From NCBI RefSeq assembly GCF_900188445.1, contig NZ_FZOR01000017.1:1-64000 (forward strand): a stretch of 64,000 nucleotides of DNA, in the 5' to 3' direction. Numbering within the stretch: position 1 is the stretch's first letter; the number at the start of each line of letters is the position of its first letter. A program made the translations under genes and the position numbers. Origin of the DNA: Actinomadura meyerae. Lineage in GTDB: Bacteria; Actinomycetota; Actinomycetes; Streptosporangiales; Streptosporangiaceae. Shown in pieces: positions 48,785 to 57,611 of the stretch. Under the pieces are notes generated by a model. That model had not been told where the DNA came from and did no database searches. It saw nothing but the letters and a program-made list of their open reading frames with translations.

Positions 48785-49570
48785 TCACGGCGCGGCCTTT
48801 CGGGCGACTCCGCAGTACTGGAGCACCGCCGGCGCGTCCACCCATGGGTCGGGGCGCCATCGCGAGCACGGCACGACACCGGGCTCCAGCACCTCCAGGC
48901 CGACGAAGAACGAGGCGATCTCGTCGAGGGAGCGCGCCACGATGGGGCCGCACCCGAGGTCCATCGCCAGCCTCATCGCCTGGTGCACGCGATCGCCGTG
49001 GAGCTCGGCGGTGGGGTGAGTGATGACCAGGTGGCTGCCTGGTGCGAGCAGTGCGAGGAGCTGCTGAACGGCCGCCCACGCCTCGTCGAGGTCGTCGAGG
49101 TGGTTCAGGACGCCCAGCATCATCACCGCGATCGGCTGGCCGAGGTCGAGGGTGCGGGAGGCCTCCGTCAGGATGCGAGCAGCGTCGCGGGCGTCGGCGT
49201 CGACGTGGTCGCACGAGCCCTCCGGCGAGCTGGTGAGGAGCGCGCGGGCGTGCGCGAGCACGAGCGGGTCGTTGTCGACGTAGACGACGCGGGCCTGCGG
49301 GATGATCCGCTGCGCGACCTCGTGGGTGTTGTCCTCGCCCGGCATCCCGCACCCGATGTCGAGGAACTGGCGGATGCCCGCCTCCGCCGCCAGGTAGTGC
49401 ACGGCGCGGCACAGGAAGGCCCGGTTGTGGAGAGCCGCGTCCACCGCCTCCGGCAGGACCGCGCTGACGGCGTCGCCGACCTCCTGGTCGATCCCGTAGT
49501 TGTCCTTGCCGCTCAGCCAGTAGTCGAAGATCCGAGCGAAGTGCGGCGAGACCTGGTCGATCTTCGTCAC
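48785..49570 (-). CDS. DUF574 SAM-dependent methyltransferase A
   Basis: A protein of 261 residues starting GTG over the previous stop (GTGA). It is a DUF574 (actinobacterial SAM methyltransferase) member: RIFDYWLSGKDNYGIDQEVG, FLCRAVHYLAAEAGIRQFLD, the SAM loop IGCGMPGEDNTHEVAQ and VVYVDNDPLVLAHARALLTS. These are very abundant in actinomycetes, with unknown substrates. About 130 non-coding bases separate it from the M48 gene. Confidence 0.88.
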   Translation of the reverse strand: MTKIDQVSPHFARIFDYWLSGKDNYGIDQEVGDAVSAVLPEAVDAALHNRAFLCRAVHYLAAEAGIRQFLDIGCGMPGEDNTHEVAQRIIPQARVVYVDNDPLVLAHARALLTSSPEGSCDHVDADARDAARILTEASRTLDLGQPIAVMMLGVLNHLDDLDEAWAAVQQLLALLAPGSHLVITHPTAELHGDRVHQAMRLAMDLGCGPIVARSLDEIASFFVGLEVLEPGVVPCSRWRPDPWVDAPAVLQYCGVARKAAP

Positions 49571-50385
49571 CGCGCCGCCCTCTCGGGCAGGACCGCGGCC
49601 ATCCCCACGACCCGGACGGTCTCGGAGGGCGGGCCCGTGTACGCTCCGGCGGGGTCCCAGGACTGGACGTCGACGAGGCCCGGCGGGGTGACGATGTCCC
49701 AGCCGGCGGCGAGCGCCCGGATCTCCTCCTCCGTGCGGAAGACGATCTGGCTCGACGCTCCCCGGTACGCCTGGGTCATCGCGTTGACACGGCCGCCGTC
49801 GGTCTTGGTCGAGGTCGCATGCGACAGCACCACGACACTGCCGGGGGCGAGACGGCCCCGGAGGTCGGCCATGACCGCGCCGGCGTCGGGCACGAAGTGC
49901 AGCACAGCGGCCAGGACCACCACGATCGGCGCCGCCGGGTCGATGAGGTCCGCGGCCAGGGGGTGGCCGAAGATCCCGTCGAGGTCGGTGACGTCACCCG
50001 CGAGCACTCCGCCGTATCCGGGGCGGAGCACCCGAGCGTGTGCCAGGACGACGTCATCGTGGTCGTACGCCAGGACCCTCGTGCCGGCCGCCGCGGCCTT
50101 GACGCACGTCTCCACCGAGGGGATCGGGACCTCGTCGAGGATCCCGACCCCGATGTCGACAACCTGCCGGATGCCGTACCGGACGACGGCCCAGGACGCG
50201 GCGCGGCCGGCGAAGCGCATGTTCTCCCGTGCCACGATCGGCGCGTCCGGCGCTGACCGGATGACCTTCAGAGCAGCCTCTTCATCGACCGCCGACCATG
50301 CCTTGCCGCCGAGCAGGTAGTTGTAGATGCGGGCGGTCGACGGACGGCTGTAGTCCAAGCCAGGGTTCGGGTCCGTGCCGGTCAC
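49567..50385 (-). CDS. DUF574 SAM-dependent methyltransferase B
   Basis: A protein of 272 residues starting GTG, coupled at both ends. DUF574 marks: RIYNYLLGGKAWSAVDEEAA, VVRYGIRQVVDIGVGILDEV, VLAYDHDDVVLAHARVLRPG and VVLAAVLHFVPDAGAVMADL. It is a divergent tandem paralogue of the 48785 protein. In place of the usual GxG-x-G SAM loop it reads IGVGILDE. Confidence 0.88.
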   Translation of the reverse strand: MTGTDPNPGLDYSRPSTARIYNYLLGGKAWSAVDEEAALKVIRSAPDAPIVARENMRFAGRAASWAVVRYGIRQVVDIGVGILDEVPIPSVETCVKAAAAGTRVLAYDHDDVVLAHARVLRPGYGGVLAGDVTDLDGIFGHPLAADLIDPAAPIVVVLAAVLHFVPDAGAVMADLRGRLAPGSVVVLSHATSTKTDGGRVNAMTQAYRGASSQIVFRTEEEIRALAAGWDIVTPPGLVDVQSWDPAGAYTGPPSETVRVVGMAAVLPERAAR

Positions 50386-50597
50386 CGGGACGCCTCCAGG
50401 GCCGTCAGCTTCTCGTCGAGGGCCTCGGGGCTGTCGGCGTTGAGCATGTTGTGCTCGCCGGCCAGCTCGCGCGAGACGGGGAACTGCTGCGCCCACCAGC
50501 CGCCCTGCGCGGAATGGATGATGTTCCAGCCGGGGTGGCGTTCCTTCAGGTCGTCCTTGGTCAGCGGGGGCGTGGGCGGTTGCGTGGTTGCGGGCAT
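50382..50597 (-). CDS. Hypothetical protein, first gene of the leftward cluster
   Basis: A protein of 71 residues: a Pro/Thr-rich start, then LTKDDLKERHPGWNIIHSAQ and GGWWAQQFPVSRELAGEHNM, a small binding-type domain seen in actinomycete accessory genes. It is coupled to the next gene (stop over GTG). Confidence 0.6.
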   Translation of the reverse strand: MPATTQPPTPPLTKDDLKERHPGWNIIHSAQGGWWAQQFPVSRELAGEHNMLNADSPEALDEKLTALEASR

Positions 50598-50632
50598 GCT
50601 GAGTCCTTGACGCGAGGCTGTGGGTGTCTGGT

Positions 50633-50761
50633 GCGGACGTGCGCGCAGCCGAGGCGTTAACGCGCTGCGCGCACGTCCGCTGGTGGGGATGCGGGCCATC
50701 CGGCCAGGAGTAGACCCGCATCCCCTGGCGTCGACCGTTCCGGAGTGAGGCCGGACGGTCG
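50633..50761. promoter_or_regulatory. Three strong hairpins between divergent units
   Basis: (1) A perfect 17-bp stem, 50633-50649 with 50664-50680. (2) A perfect 11-bp stem, GGGGATGCGGG/CCCGCATCCCC, 50685-50695 with 50715-50725. (3) GACCGT-CCGG with CCGG-ACGGTC and a one-base bulge, 50732-50742 with 50750-50759. The block lies between the leftward DUF574 cluster and the rightward XRE gene, so terminators are not needed here. It may be a leader RNA of the leftward unit or protein-binding sites. Confidence 0.55.
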
Positions 50762-50920
50762 GCGGGTCCGTCGTGCGTGCACCATGACCGTCTCCACGGG
50801 TTGGCGATTCGGTCACGGTTAGTGAACTGCTGACGGCGGCACGGGACTAGGCGGATACTGGCGGACAGGAGGCGGACTATGTGAGTGTCCGCCTGTCGGG
50901 CCGACGCGAATGGTGCACGC

Positions 50921-52207
50921 ATGGTCGAGGACGAACGCCCGTCATGGGCGGTGCGGCTGGAGGCGGAGAGGGAGGCTCGCGGGTGGTCGAAACCGGCAAT
51001 GGCGCGGGCACTGTTTAAGGCGCTTGACCTGCGGGCAAACGCTCAACAGGTGGAGTCTCTGGCACGGCAGATCCGCGGATATGAACGCGGAGAACACCGC
51101 CCTCGCGACTGGGCTGTCCCATACGCGAAGGTGTTCGATCTGTCGGTCGAGGACCTTTTTGGCACCTCGGACGTCGACGCGGACAATGATGACGTGGACC
51201 GCCGCACACTCCTGGGTCTCATGGCTACCGGTGTCGCCGGCAGCACGCTGAGCCGCGACAGCGACCCCTTACGCCATGCGTTCGAGGAAGCCGTTGCACT
51301 AGACACGAGCGATCGCGACGCCGACGCCTGGGAGCGAGTGGCCTTCGACTACGCCCGTGAGGTCGGCTGGGCACCGGCGGCCGTTCTGCAGGAGGAGCTG
51401 GCGGTAGATTTCGCCGAACTCACGCGCCTGGTTTCCACCGGACACGGCAGGGCCCGGACACGGCTCGTCCATGTCGCTGCCCAACTGGCCGCGCTCATCG
51501 CGATTAACCTGACCAACCTCGGCGAGGGGCGCGCCGCGCGTCGTTGGTGGCGGACAGCAGCCCGCGCCGCCGACCACACCGGCGACCACACGGCCGCAGC
51601 CCTAGTCCGCGGGCGCGCAGCCGTGTTCTCCCTCTACGCCCCCACCCCTCGCCTGTCGGTCGTTGAGGCGGCCGAGGAAGCCGTCGAGGCGGGTCAGGGC
51701 ATTCCCTGCTCCGGCGTGATGTCGGGACACGCCGCCAAGGCCCAGGCCCTCGCCGAACTCGGCCGGCACGACGAAGCCGCGGACGCCCTCGACACCTTGC
51801 GCGACGTGTTCGAGAGCCTGCCGGAGACCGTGCGAACGGAGCGAGGCAGCCAGTGGGGCTGGTCGTACGGTCGCCTGCTCTACGTCACCAGCTTTGTCCA
51901 CACTTGCGCCGGAAACGTCGGTCCCGCGATGACCACTCAGGAGGAGGCGCTCGACCTCATCCCGGACCGGAACTGGCAGATTCGCGGTCAGATCGAGATG
52001 CACCGGGCAGGTGTGCTGCTCCGCGACGGAGACGTGGACGAGGGCTCCCGCCACATGGTGCGGATACTGGAGGGCCTGCCTGCGGAGCTGCGCGGCGACG
52101 GGCTCCTGCGGGGGAGTGCGCTGACCTCGTTGCGGCTCGCGGCAGAAGCCGACCGGCCCTCGATCCGGCAAGCACGTGAACTACTCGCCTCGACAGGAGA
52201 CCGATGA
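50921..52207 (+). CDS. XRE-family regulator with TPR-like C-terminus
   Basis: A protein of 428 residues. The N-terminal HTH (WAVRLEAEREARGWSKPAMA, then QIRGYERGEHRPRDWAVPYA) is followed by a helical repeat region (from about 145: VAAQLAALIAINLTNLGEGR, AALVRGRAAVFSLYAPTPRL, HAAKAQALAELGRHDEAADA). Similar regulators are often next to DUF574 genes. It overlaps the GNAT gene by four bases (ATGA). Confidence 0.82.
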   Translation: MVEDERPSWAVRLEAEREARGWSKPAMARALFKALDLRANAQQVESLARQIRGYERGEHRPRDWAVPYAKVFDLSVEDLFGTSDVDADNDDVDRRTLLGLMATGVAGSTLSRDSDPLRHAFEEAVALDTSDRDADAWERVAFDYAREVGWAPAAVLQEELAVDFAELTRLVSTGHGRARTRLVHVAAQLAALIAINLTNLGEGRAARRWWRTAARAADHTGDHTAAALVRGRAAVFSLYAPTPRLSVVEAAEEAVEAGQGIPCSGVMSGHAAKAQALAELGRHDEAADALDTLRDVFESLPETVRTERGSQWGWSYGRLLYVTSFVHTCAGNVGPAMTTQEEALDLIPDRNWQIRGQIEMHRAGVLLRDGDVDEGSRHMVRILEGLPAELRGDGLLRGSALTSLRLAAEADRPSIRQARELLASTGDR

Positions 52208-52794
52208 CCTCGGAACTCACGTTCACCCGGCATGACCCCGCTGACGCGGAGAAGATCCTCGACACCGTGATCGTTCCGGTCTACGTCGCGTCGCATCAGG
52301 ACGTGATCGACCAGCCGTTCTATACCGCTGAGCGGTTCGCCGAGCGGTTCCCCGGCTACGCCAAGGCCCCCGGCTTCGAGATCGTCATCGTCTACGCCGG
52401 GGGTGAGCCGGTCGGGCAAGCGTTCGGGTACGCGCTCCCCACGGATGCCCGCTGGTGGAACGGACTCACGACACCGGTCCCGGACGGGTTCACCACCGAG
52501 ACCGGGTCACGGACGTTCGCGTTCAACGAGCTGATGGTCGCGCCGCAGTGGCAGGGTAGGGGCGTGGCCCACGCTCTCCACGACGAGCTCCTGGGCGGGC
52601 GCCACGAGGAGCGGGCGACACTGCTGGTGCGCGAGGACAACGTCTCGGCGCAGCGGGCGTATGCACGCTGGGGCTGGCAGAAGATCGGCAAGCTCCAGCC
52701 GTTCCCGGACTCGCCTCATTTCGACGCGATGATCCTGCCGCTGCCTCTGCCGAATCCTCCCGAAGGCGGGACGGCCCCCTCGGCTCGCTCGTAG
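52204..52794 (+). CDS. GNAT-family N-acetyltransferase
   Basis: A protein of 196 residues. The acetyl-CoA-binding part reads FNELMVAPQWQGRGVAHALH (with Q-x-x-G-x-G-x-A) and is followed by ATLLVREDNVSAQRAYARWG. ATGA-coupled to the XRE gene. Substrate unknown. Confidence 0.88.
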   Translation: MTSELTFTRHDPADAEKILDTVIVPVYVASHQDVIDQPFYTAERFAERFPGYAKAPGFEIVIVYAGGEPVGQAFGYALPTDARWWNGLTTPVPDGFTTETGSRTFAFNELMVAPQWQGRGVAHALHDELLGGRHEERATLLVREDNVSAQRAYARWGWQKIGKLQPFPDSPHFDAMILPLPLPNPPEGGTAPSARS

Positions 52795-52821
52795 TATTGC
52801 AACGCGTGCACCAACGCGAGG

Positions 52822-52854
52822 CGCCCCCGCAGCTCCTTCGGGAACTGCGGGGCG
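52822..52854 (+). terminator. Terminator after the GNAT gene
   Basis: A hairpin whose arms (CGCCCCCGCAG and CTGCGGGGCG) enclose a short loop with TTCG. It lies 28 bases after the GNAT stop and just before the IS insertion point. Confidence 0.75.
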
Positions 52855-52881
52855 TTCGCGTTTCGGGGCCTGCTCGTTCAG

Positions 52882-54560
52882 CCTCGATCCACAGGTGAAT
52901 GACCGTCCAGGTTGCGGAAACGACAAAAGGGATGCCCCGTGGCCTGCGATGATGGGCTTGTCTAGGGTCCAGCAGCGCAGAAACAACGAGGCATCCCGTA
53001 AGTGCAATCCTCTCATGTCTCGTCGGCGGTGGCTGCCGCGTTCGACGAGCCGAACCTGATCGCCGATGCCGGGCTGGTGCCGGTGGTGCGGCTGGCCGAG
53101 CGGGTGGGGCTGCCCGGGCTGGCGGCCGAGGCGCTGCGCATCGAGGATGCGCGCAACAGCGCCGGCGCCGCCCCGGCCGCGAAGGTGATGTCGCTGGTGG
53201 CGGCGATGTGCGCCGGGGCCGACAGCATCGATGACACCGACCGGTTGCGGCACGGGGCGATGCCGACCGCGTTCGGCGGTGTCCGGGCGCCCTCGACGCT
53301 GGGCACGTTCCTGCGGTCGTTCACCCACGGCCACGTCCTGCAACTGCACGCGGTGCACCGCCGGCTGCTGGGCGAGTTGGCCCGGCGGGCGCCGCTGCTG
53401 CCCGGCGCCGACCAGGTCGCCTTCATCGACATCGACTCCACCCACAAGCGGGTGTTCGGCCGCGCCAAGCAGGGCGCGCAGATCGGGCGGTTCAAAGGGG
53501 TCCGGACCCTGCACCCGCTGCTGGCCACGATCTGCACCCCGATCGCCCGCCCGGTCATCGCCGGGGTGCGGCTGCGCCGGGGCAAGGCCGCCGACGCACG
53601 CGGCGCACAGCGGTTCGTCGCCGAAGCCTTGGCCACCGCACCGCAGGCCGGGGCCACCGGCCTGCGCGTGCTGCGCGCCGATTCGCAGTTCTACAACGCC
53701 GATGTGGTGGCCGCCTGCCGCCGCGCCGACACCCGTTTCTCGATCACGACCGGAATGAACCCGTCCATCAAGCGGGCCATCGCCGCCATCGACGAGAATG
53801 CATGGCGCCAGATCCACTACCCAACCGGTGTGCTCGATCCCGACACCGGCGAGCTGATCTATGACGCCCAGGTCGCCGAGATACCGGCCTACACCGCCTT
53901 CACCGGCCGGCCCAAAGCCGAGCAGGTCACCGCCCGGCTGATCGTGCGACGCGTCCGCGACCTGGCCAAACCCGCCACCGTCGGTGAGCAGGGCGAACTT
54001 TTCCCCGCCTGGCGCTACCACCCGTTCTTCACCGACAGCCCGTTCGAGACCCTGCAGGCCGAGCGCCACCACCGCCACCACGCCGTGATCGAGCAGGTCA
54101 TCGCCGACGGCAAGGCCGGCCCCCTGGCCCACCTGCCCTCGGGCCATTTCAACGCCAACGCCGCCTGGCTGATCTTGTGGGCGATGTCGTTCAACCTGCT
54201 ACGCGCCGCCGGCGCGCTGGCCTCGGCCTTCCACAGCAAAGCCACCACCGCCACGATCCGCGCTCACCTGGTGCACGTCCCGGCCCGGCTGGCTCGCTCA
54301 GCCCGCCGCCTGTTGCTGCATCTGCCCCGTCATTGGCCCTGGGCTGATGCGTGGATGCACCTGTTCACCACCGTCCACGCCCCACCCGACAGCGTTTGAC
54401 CTGCCGTTATCCACCGCCCGAGCGGGCCCGACCGGAGCCGAACACGTGGAAAAGCTGGGCAGACCAGCCGATCAGCCCTGCCCGCAAGGCGCCGCCAACT
54501 CGACAAAGCTCACCGAAATCGACGAGAGATCAACCTCGAACCACCATCGGTGGATCGAGG
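52882..54560 (+). mobile_element. IS1380-like insertion sequence
   Basis: The element is 1679 bp. The ends share CCTCGATCCAC (52882-52892) and its inverse GTGGATCGAGG (54550-54560). The host bases TTCAG occur directly before the left end (52877-52881) and directly after the right end (54561-54565), a clean 5-bp target duplication. One full transposase lies inside. Ends and duplication indicate a recent, unbroken insertion. Confidence 0.85.
53002..54399 (+). CDS. IS1380-family transposase
   Basis: A protein of 465 residues starting GTG. It has the DDE IS1380 style: AMCAGADSIDDTDRLRHG, TLGTFLRSFTHGHVLQLHAV, the first Asp in VAFIDIDSTHKRVFG, the second in VLRADSQFYNADVVAACRRA, and the Glu region ETLQAERHHRHHAVIEQVIA. 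The frame is intact, so the element is likely active. Base composition is like the host. Confidence 0.92.
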   Translation: MQSSHVSSAVAAAFDEPNLIADAGLVPVVRLAERVGLPGLAAEALRIEDARNSAGAAPAAKVMSLVAAMCAGADSIDDTDRLRHGAMPTAFGGVRAPSTLGTFLRSFTHGHVLQLHAVHRRLLGELARRAPLLPGADQVAFIDIDSTHKRVFGRAKQGAQIGRFKGVRTLHPLLATICTPIARPVIAGVRLRRGKAADARGAQRFVAEALATAPQAGATGLRVLRADSQFYNADVVAACRRADTRFSITTGMNPSIKRAIAAIDENAWRQIHYPTGVLDPDTGELIYDAQVAEIPAYTAFTGRPKAEQVTARLIVRRVRDLAKPATVGEQGELFPAWRYHPFFTDSPFETLQAERHHRHHAVIEQVIADGKAGPLAHLPSGHFNANAAWLILWAMSFNLLRAAGALASAFHSKATTATIRAHLVHVPARLARSARRLLLHLPRHWPWADAWMHLFTTVHAPPDSV

Positions 54561-54719
54561 TTCAGCCTCAGGCCGCAGGAGCGCGGCGCGGCTTGACCGC
54601 TCGGGGCCACTCCGAGCAGATCCCCGACAGCACTCGGAAAATCTCACCCCGTGGTAACCGCTATCCGCTAGTACCGTCCGGATATCAGGTCCCCGCATGA
54701 CGCGAGAGGGTGCAGCCGA

Positions 54720-54821
54720 ATGGGCAAGCACGGCGACAAGAGTGACGGCGATTCGCATCAGCCCGGCAAGCCGATCCCGCCGCCGGAGAAGGACGAGAAG
54801 GGCAAGGGCAAAGGCAAATGA
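54720..54821 (+). CDS. 33-residue Lys/Gly/Pro-rich peptide
   Basis: The peptide begins MGKHGDKSDGDSHQPGKP and ends EKGKGKGK. GAGAGGG lies 9 bases upstream of its ATG. Its TGA overlaps the ATG of the methyltransferase at 54818 (ATGA), so the two are translated together. It has no hydrophobic part and no Cys. It could be a substrate or leader peptide for the methyltransferase (which modifies Asp-type residues) or a small cofactor of it. It is not a shadow of another gene. Confidence 0.6.
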   Translation: MGKHGDKSDGDSHQPGKPIPPPEKDEKGKGKGK

Positions 54822-55972
54822 CCGCGCCCATCCGGAGCGCAGCAAACCAGGCAGCCCCCGCGATCGAGGCGCTCGCCGATCAGCTCGAGGCCCGCGGTGA
54901 CCTGACCGATCCCCGAATCCGCCGCGCCCTGCGGAAGGCACCCCGGCACCTGTTCGCCCCGGCGCGTGGATGGTGCGCACCCGATGGGCCTGGGCAGCGC
55001 CGGGTGATCGACAGGCGCCGCGATCCGAGCGGCTGGTGGGAGGCGGTGTACTCCGACGCCTCTATCGTCACGCAGGTCGCCGACGGCACCGGCGACCCGG
55101 CAGGGGGGACGGGGGAGGCGACGTCGTCGCTGTCGTCGCCTGGCGCTGTCGTGGCGTTCCTGGAGCTGCTGGACGTCAGCCCCGGCGACCGGATTCTGGA
55201 GATCGGCACCGGCACCGGTTGGACGGCTGCGCTGCTGTCGGAACTCGGCGCACACGTCACCACGGTCGAGGTCGACGAGGCGATCGCCCGTGAGGCCGAT
55301 GCGCGGCTGCGGGACCATGGCTTCGATGTCGCCGTGCGCGCTGGGGACGGCGCCGCCGGCGCGCCCGCGGCCGCGCCGTTCGATGGCGTGCACGTCACCT
55401 GTGGAGTCACGCAGATCCCGTACGCGTGGGTGAAGCAGACCCGCCCCGGCGGCCGGATCGTCATGCCGTGGATGCCGGAGTTCGGGGACGGCCACAAGGT
55501 CGCCCTGACGGTTACCGCTGACGGCTGCGCGGTTGGCAGGCTGGCCGGTAGGGCGGACTACATGATGCTCCGCGCCCAGCGCACCGGGGTCGGTGCCGGC
55601 TTCGGTGCGGGCGCCGCGCGGGAGTCGACGACGAGTCTGGACCCGTGGCGGGTGGCGTTCGACGGGTACGGCGCGGACGCTGCGATCGCGGGGACGCTGC
55701 CGGACGTGATGGCCATTCCCCGCCACGGCGCCGGCGCCGGCTTCGAGCTGGAGCTGGCGGACGTGGCCGGCACCTCGTGGGCGCGGTGCGTCAAGGGTGG
55801 TGCGGGTGAGCACCGGGTGCTGCAGGGCGGCCCCCGCAGCCTGTGGGAGGAGGTCGCCGCAGCCTATGACCGCTGGGTGGAATGGGGGCGTCCCGGCCGG
55901 GAGCGGTTCGGGATGACCGTGTCACCGTCCGGTCAGGCGGTATGGCTCGACGACCCCGACCATCGCGTTTGA
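54818..55972 (+). CDS. Protein-L-isoaspartate-type O-methyltransferase
   Basis: A protein of 384 residues. Residues about 15-235 follow the PIMT fold: DPRIRRALRKAPRHLFAPAR, SSPGAVVAFLELLDVSPGDR, the SAM loop ILEIGTGTGWTAALLSELGA and VTCGVTQIPYAWVKQTRPGG. The C-terminal 150 residues form an extra domain, as in the enlarged PIMT-like enzymes near RiPP genes (for example in FxLD-type systems). It methylates Asp/isoAsp carboxyl groups. The coupled upstream 33-residue peptide has five Asp. Confidence 0.85.
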   Translation: MTAPIRSAANQAAPAIEALADQLEARGDLTDPRIRRALRKAPRHLFAPARGWCAPDGPGQRRVIDRRRDPSGWWEAVYSDASIVTQVADGTGDPAGGTGEATSSLSSPGAVVAFLELLDVSPGDRILEIGTGTGWTAALLSELGAHVTTVEVDEAIAREADARLRDHGFDVAVRAGDGAAGAPAAAPFDGVHVTCGVTQIPYAWVKQTRPGGRIVMPWMPEFGDGHKVALTVTADGCAVGRLAGRADYMMLRAQRTGVGAGFGAGAARESTTSLDPWRVAFDGYGADAAIAGTLPDVMAIPRHGAGAGFELELADVAGTSWARCVKGGAGEHRVLQGGPRSLWEEVAAAYDRWVEWGRPGRERFGMTVSPSGQAVWLDDPDHRV

Positions 55973-56797
55973 GATGAATGCTCGGGCGCGCCGCTGCTGG
56001 CGCGCGGGCCGGGGGCCGGCGCAGCGCGCCTACGCGCGGTCAGGGGTGAGCGGTAGCAGCCGGTGGGGGCGTGTCGTGGGTTGGCGGCAGCGTGCACCAC
56101 TCGCTGGAGACGCCCCGCAGGTCGTTTGCCTGTGGGGTGTTGCTGTGTTCCGCCCGTGAGGGGTGCAGAGCTGTTCCGGGGCTTGGAGGACGGTGACGCT
56201 TGCGGGGCGGATGCAGGTCAGCGGGATCTCGCCGTAGGCGTCTACGGGCTGTAGCCGCTGGCTGGAGTGGCCGCATCGGCATTCAGGGCCGACGCTGTGG
56301 ACACGGTGGGCCTGGACGAGGGTTGTGGTACTCCATGGTGGCGCCGGGCCTGATCTTGCGGTTGCTGACCTTGTGGCCGGGGTGCAGGACAAGGTGGGCC
56401 TCCCGCAAGCTGTCGCAGGTTCTGCAGTCGCGGTGGTGAGCAAAGTGGGGTCGTACACCGTGCCGGGAGCCGCTTCGAAGTGGGGGCGGTGACCGGGTGG
56501 TAGCCGAGTCCGGCAAACCGTTGTTCTTGCAGGCAAAACCCTCCGCGTGACTGTGCGTGATATTACATGTCGAATTTGTCATAACTCTGTGACCTGCGGA
56601 AACGCCTTGCTTGGAGAAATCGTTGTGCATCCGCACGTGCACCTGGCCAGAAGGATCTCCGCAGCACCTCAGTCCGCGCTAATCTCCGCATCGACCCGCA
56701 TCGCGGCATCCCGCCTGGCAGCTAGCTCCAGGCGGTCCACGCCTGGTGCGGGCCGACCTGGCCCGCCCGCAAGCGGCCGGGGAGAGGGCGAACCTCT
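55973..56797. pseudogene. Gap with a probable decayed gene (minus strand)
   Basis: On the minus strand, 56283-56642 carries SHAEGFACKNNGLPDSATTR, a CRTCDSLREAHLVLHPGHK stretch (CxxC) and VSNRKIRPGATMEYHN. After a frame change, 56040-56290 continues CGHSSQRLQPVDAYGEIPLT. Read together they look like one Cys-containing protein broken by a frameshift. No clear RBS. The rest of the gap shows no gene. Confidence 0.35.
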
Positions 56798-56920
56798 GTG
56801 GAGGACGAGCCCGACAAAGAGGATGCCGTCGTGGACTACGCCGGTCGGTACTGGAAGATCTGCGTCACTCTGGAGCTCTCGCGCTTCGTGGCCTGGATCA
56901 TCCTGCTGATCTGGCGCTAG
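56798..56920 (+). CDS. 40-residue membrane-associated peptide
   Basis: The peptide starts at GTG with GGGGAGAGGG upstream. It reads EDEPDKEDAVVDYAGRYWKI, then CVTLELSRFVAWIILLIWR: an acidic head and one amphipathic/membrane helix at the end. Its length is too small for most gene finders. It could be a small membrane regulator. Confidence 0.5.
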   Translation: MEDEPDKEDAVVDYAGRYWKICVTLELSRFVAWIILLIWR

Positions 56921-56931
56921 CCCCGCCGGTA

Positions 56932-57001
56932 GACGACCCGCGTAGCGGGTCGTGGGGCCTGGTGCCGAGCGAACCATCAAATTCAGCAGGCACCAGGCCC
57001 C
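56932..57001 (+). terminator. Two hairpins after the small ORF
   Basis: ACGACCCGC/GCGGGTCGT (56932-56952) is followed by a 13-bp stem GGGGCCTGGTGCC/GGCACCAGGCCCC (56954-56966 with 56989-57001) with a 22-nt loop. They end the 56798 unit. Confidence 0.65.
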
Positions 57002-57611
57002 ACCTCGTTGAACGCGGCAGAGATCCGACGTCCTGTGGCGCCAGCCCCGCTCGGCGCAGCCGGGGCCACTTCCCAGGCGGTTGGGATTCTCATAGCTACG
57101 CCCAGTGTCCAGCATCGTAAGGGCCGAGCGTGCGCCATGGTGCTTCACCTCGCACATAACGCCAAGATCTCGTCTGTGTCAGGCGACACAGAATTCCGGC
57201 CGATGCGTCCGTAAGAGACCGGCAGCCCTCGCAGCCCTTCTCGCCCATCACCAGCCCACTGCCGCTGCCCCCGGGCCTCGCTCACCCCGCCGACCACGGG
57301 TTTTGCGGCCCTGGCGTCGAGCCCGCGTCGGCTCGGAACGCCTGAAGGACTGGCCGGGCCTGGCCATTGCCGGACCCGGCGGCGTTGATGGCTGTACGAC
57401 AGTGCTGGGCTGTCATCTCTGGGCATGAACTCTATGAACAGATCCCCTCAACGGGCCCGTCGGTCAGCGCGGCGGCACAGTGAGGGGGTAAAACCGGGGG
57501 TGGCATACGGCCTGTCGGACAAGCGTTATAGAACGGTGAGGGCCGGACATGCCTGGACAGCGGCGCAAACGGGTACATACTCCCCGTGACGGGGAAAGGG
57601 GTGAACGTGGC
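57002..57611. promoter_or_regulatory. Gap upstream of the Panacea gene
   Basis: No gene supported in about 600 bases. It holds a palindrome CTGTGTC-AGGC-GACACAG (57174-57191), a -10-like TATAGA near 57529, and another inverted repeat CCCCGT-ACGGGG just before the start of the 57612 gene. These are likely control sites of the following toxin-antitoxin unit. Confidence 0.4.
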
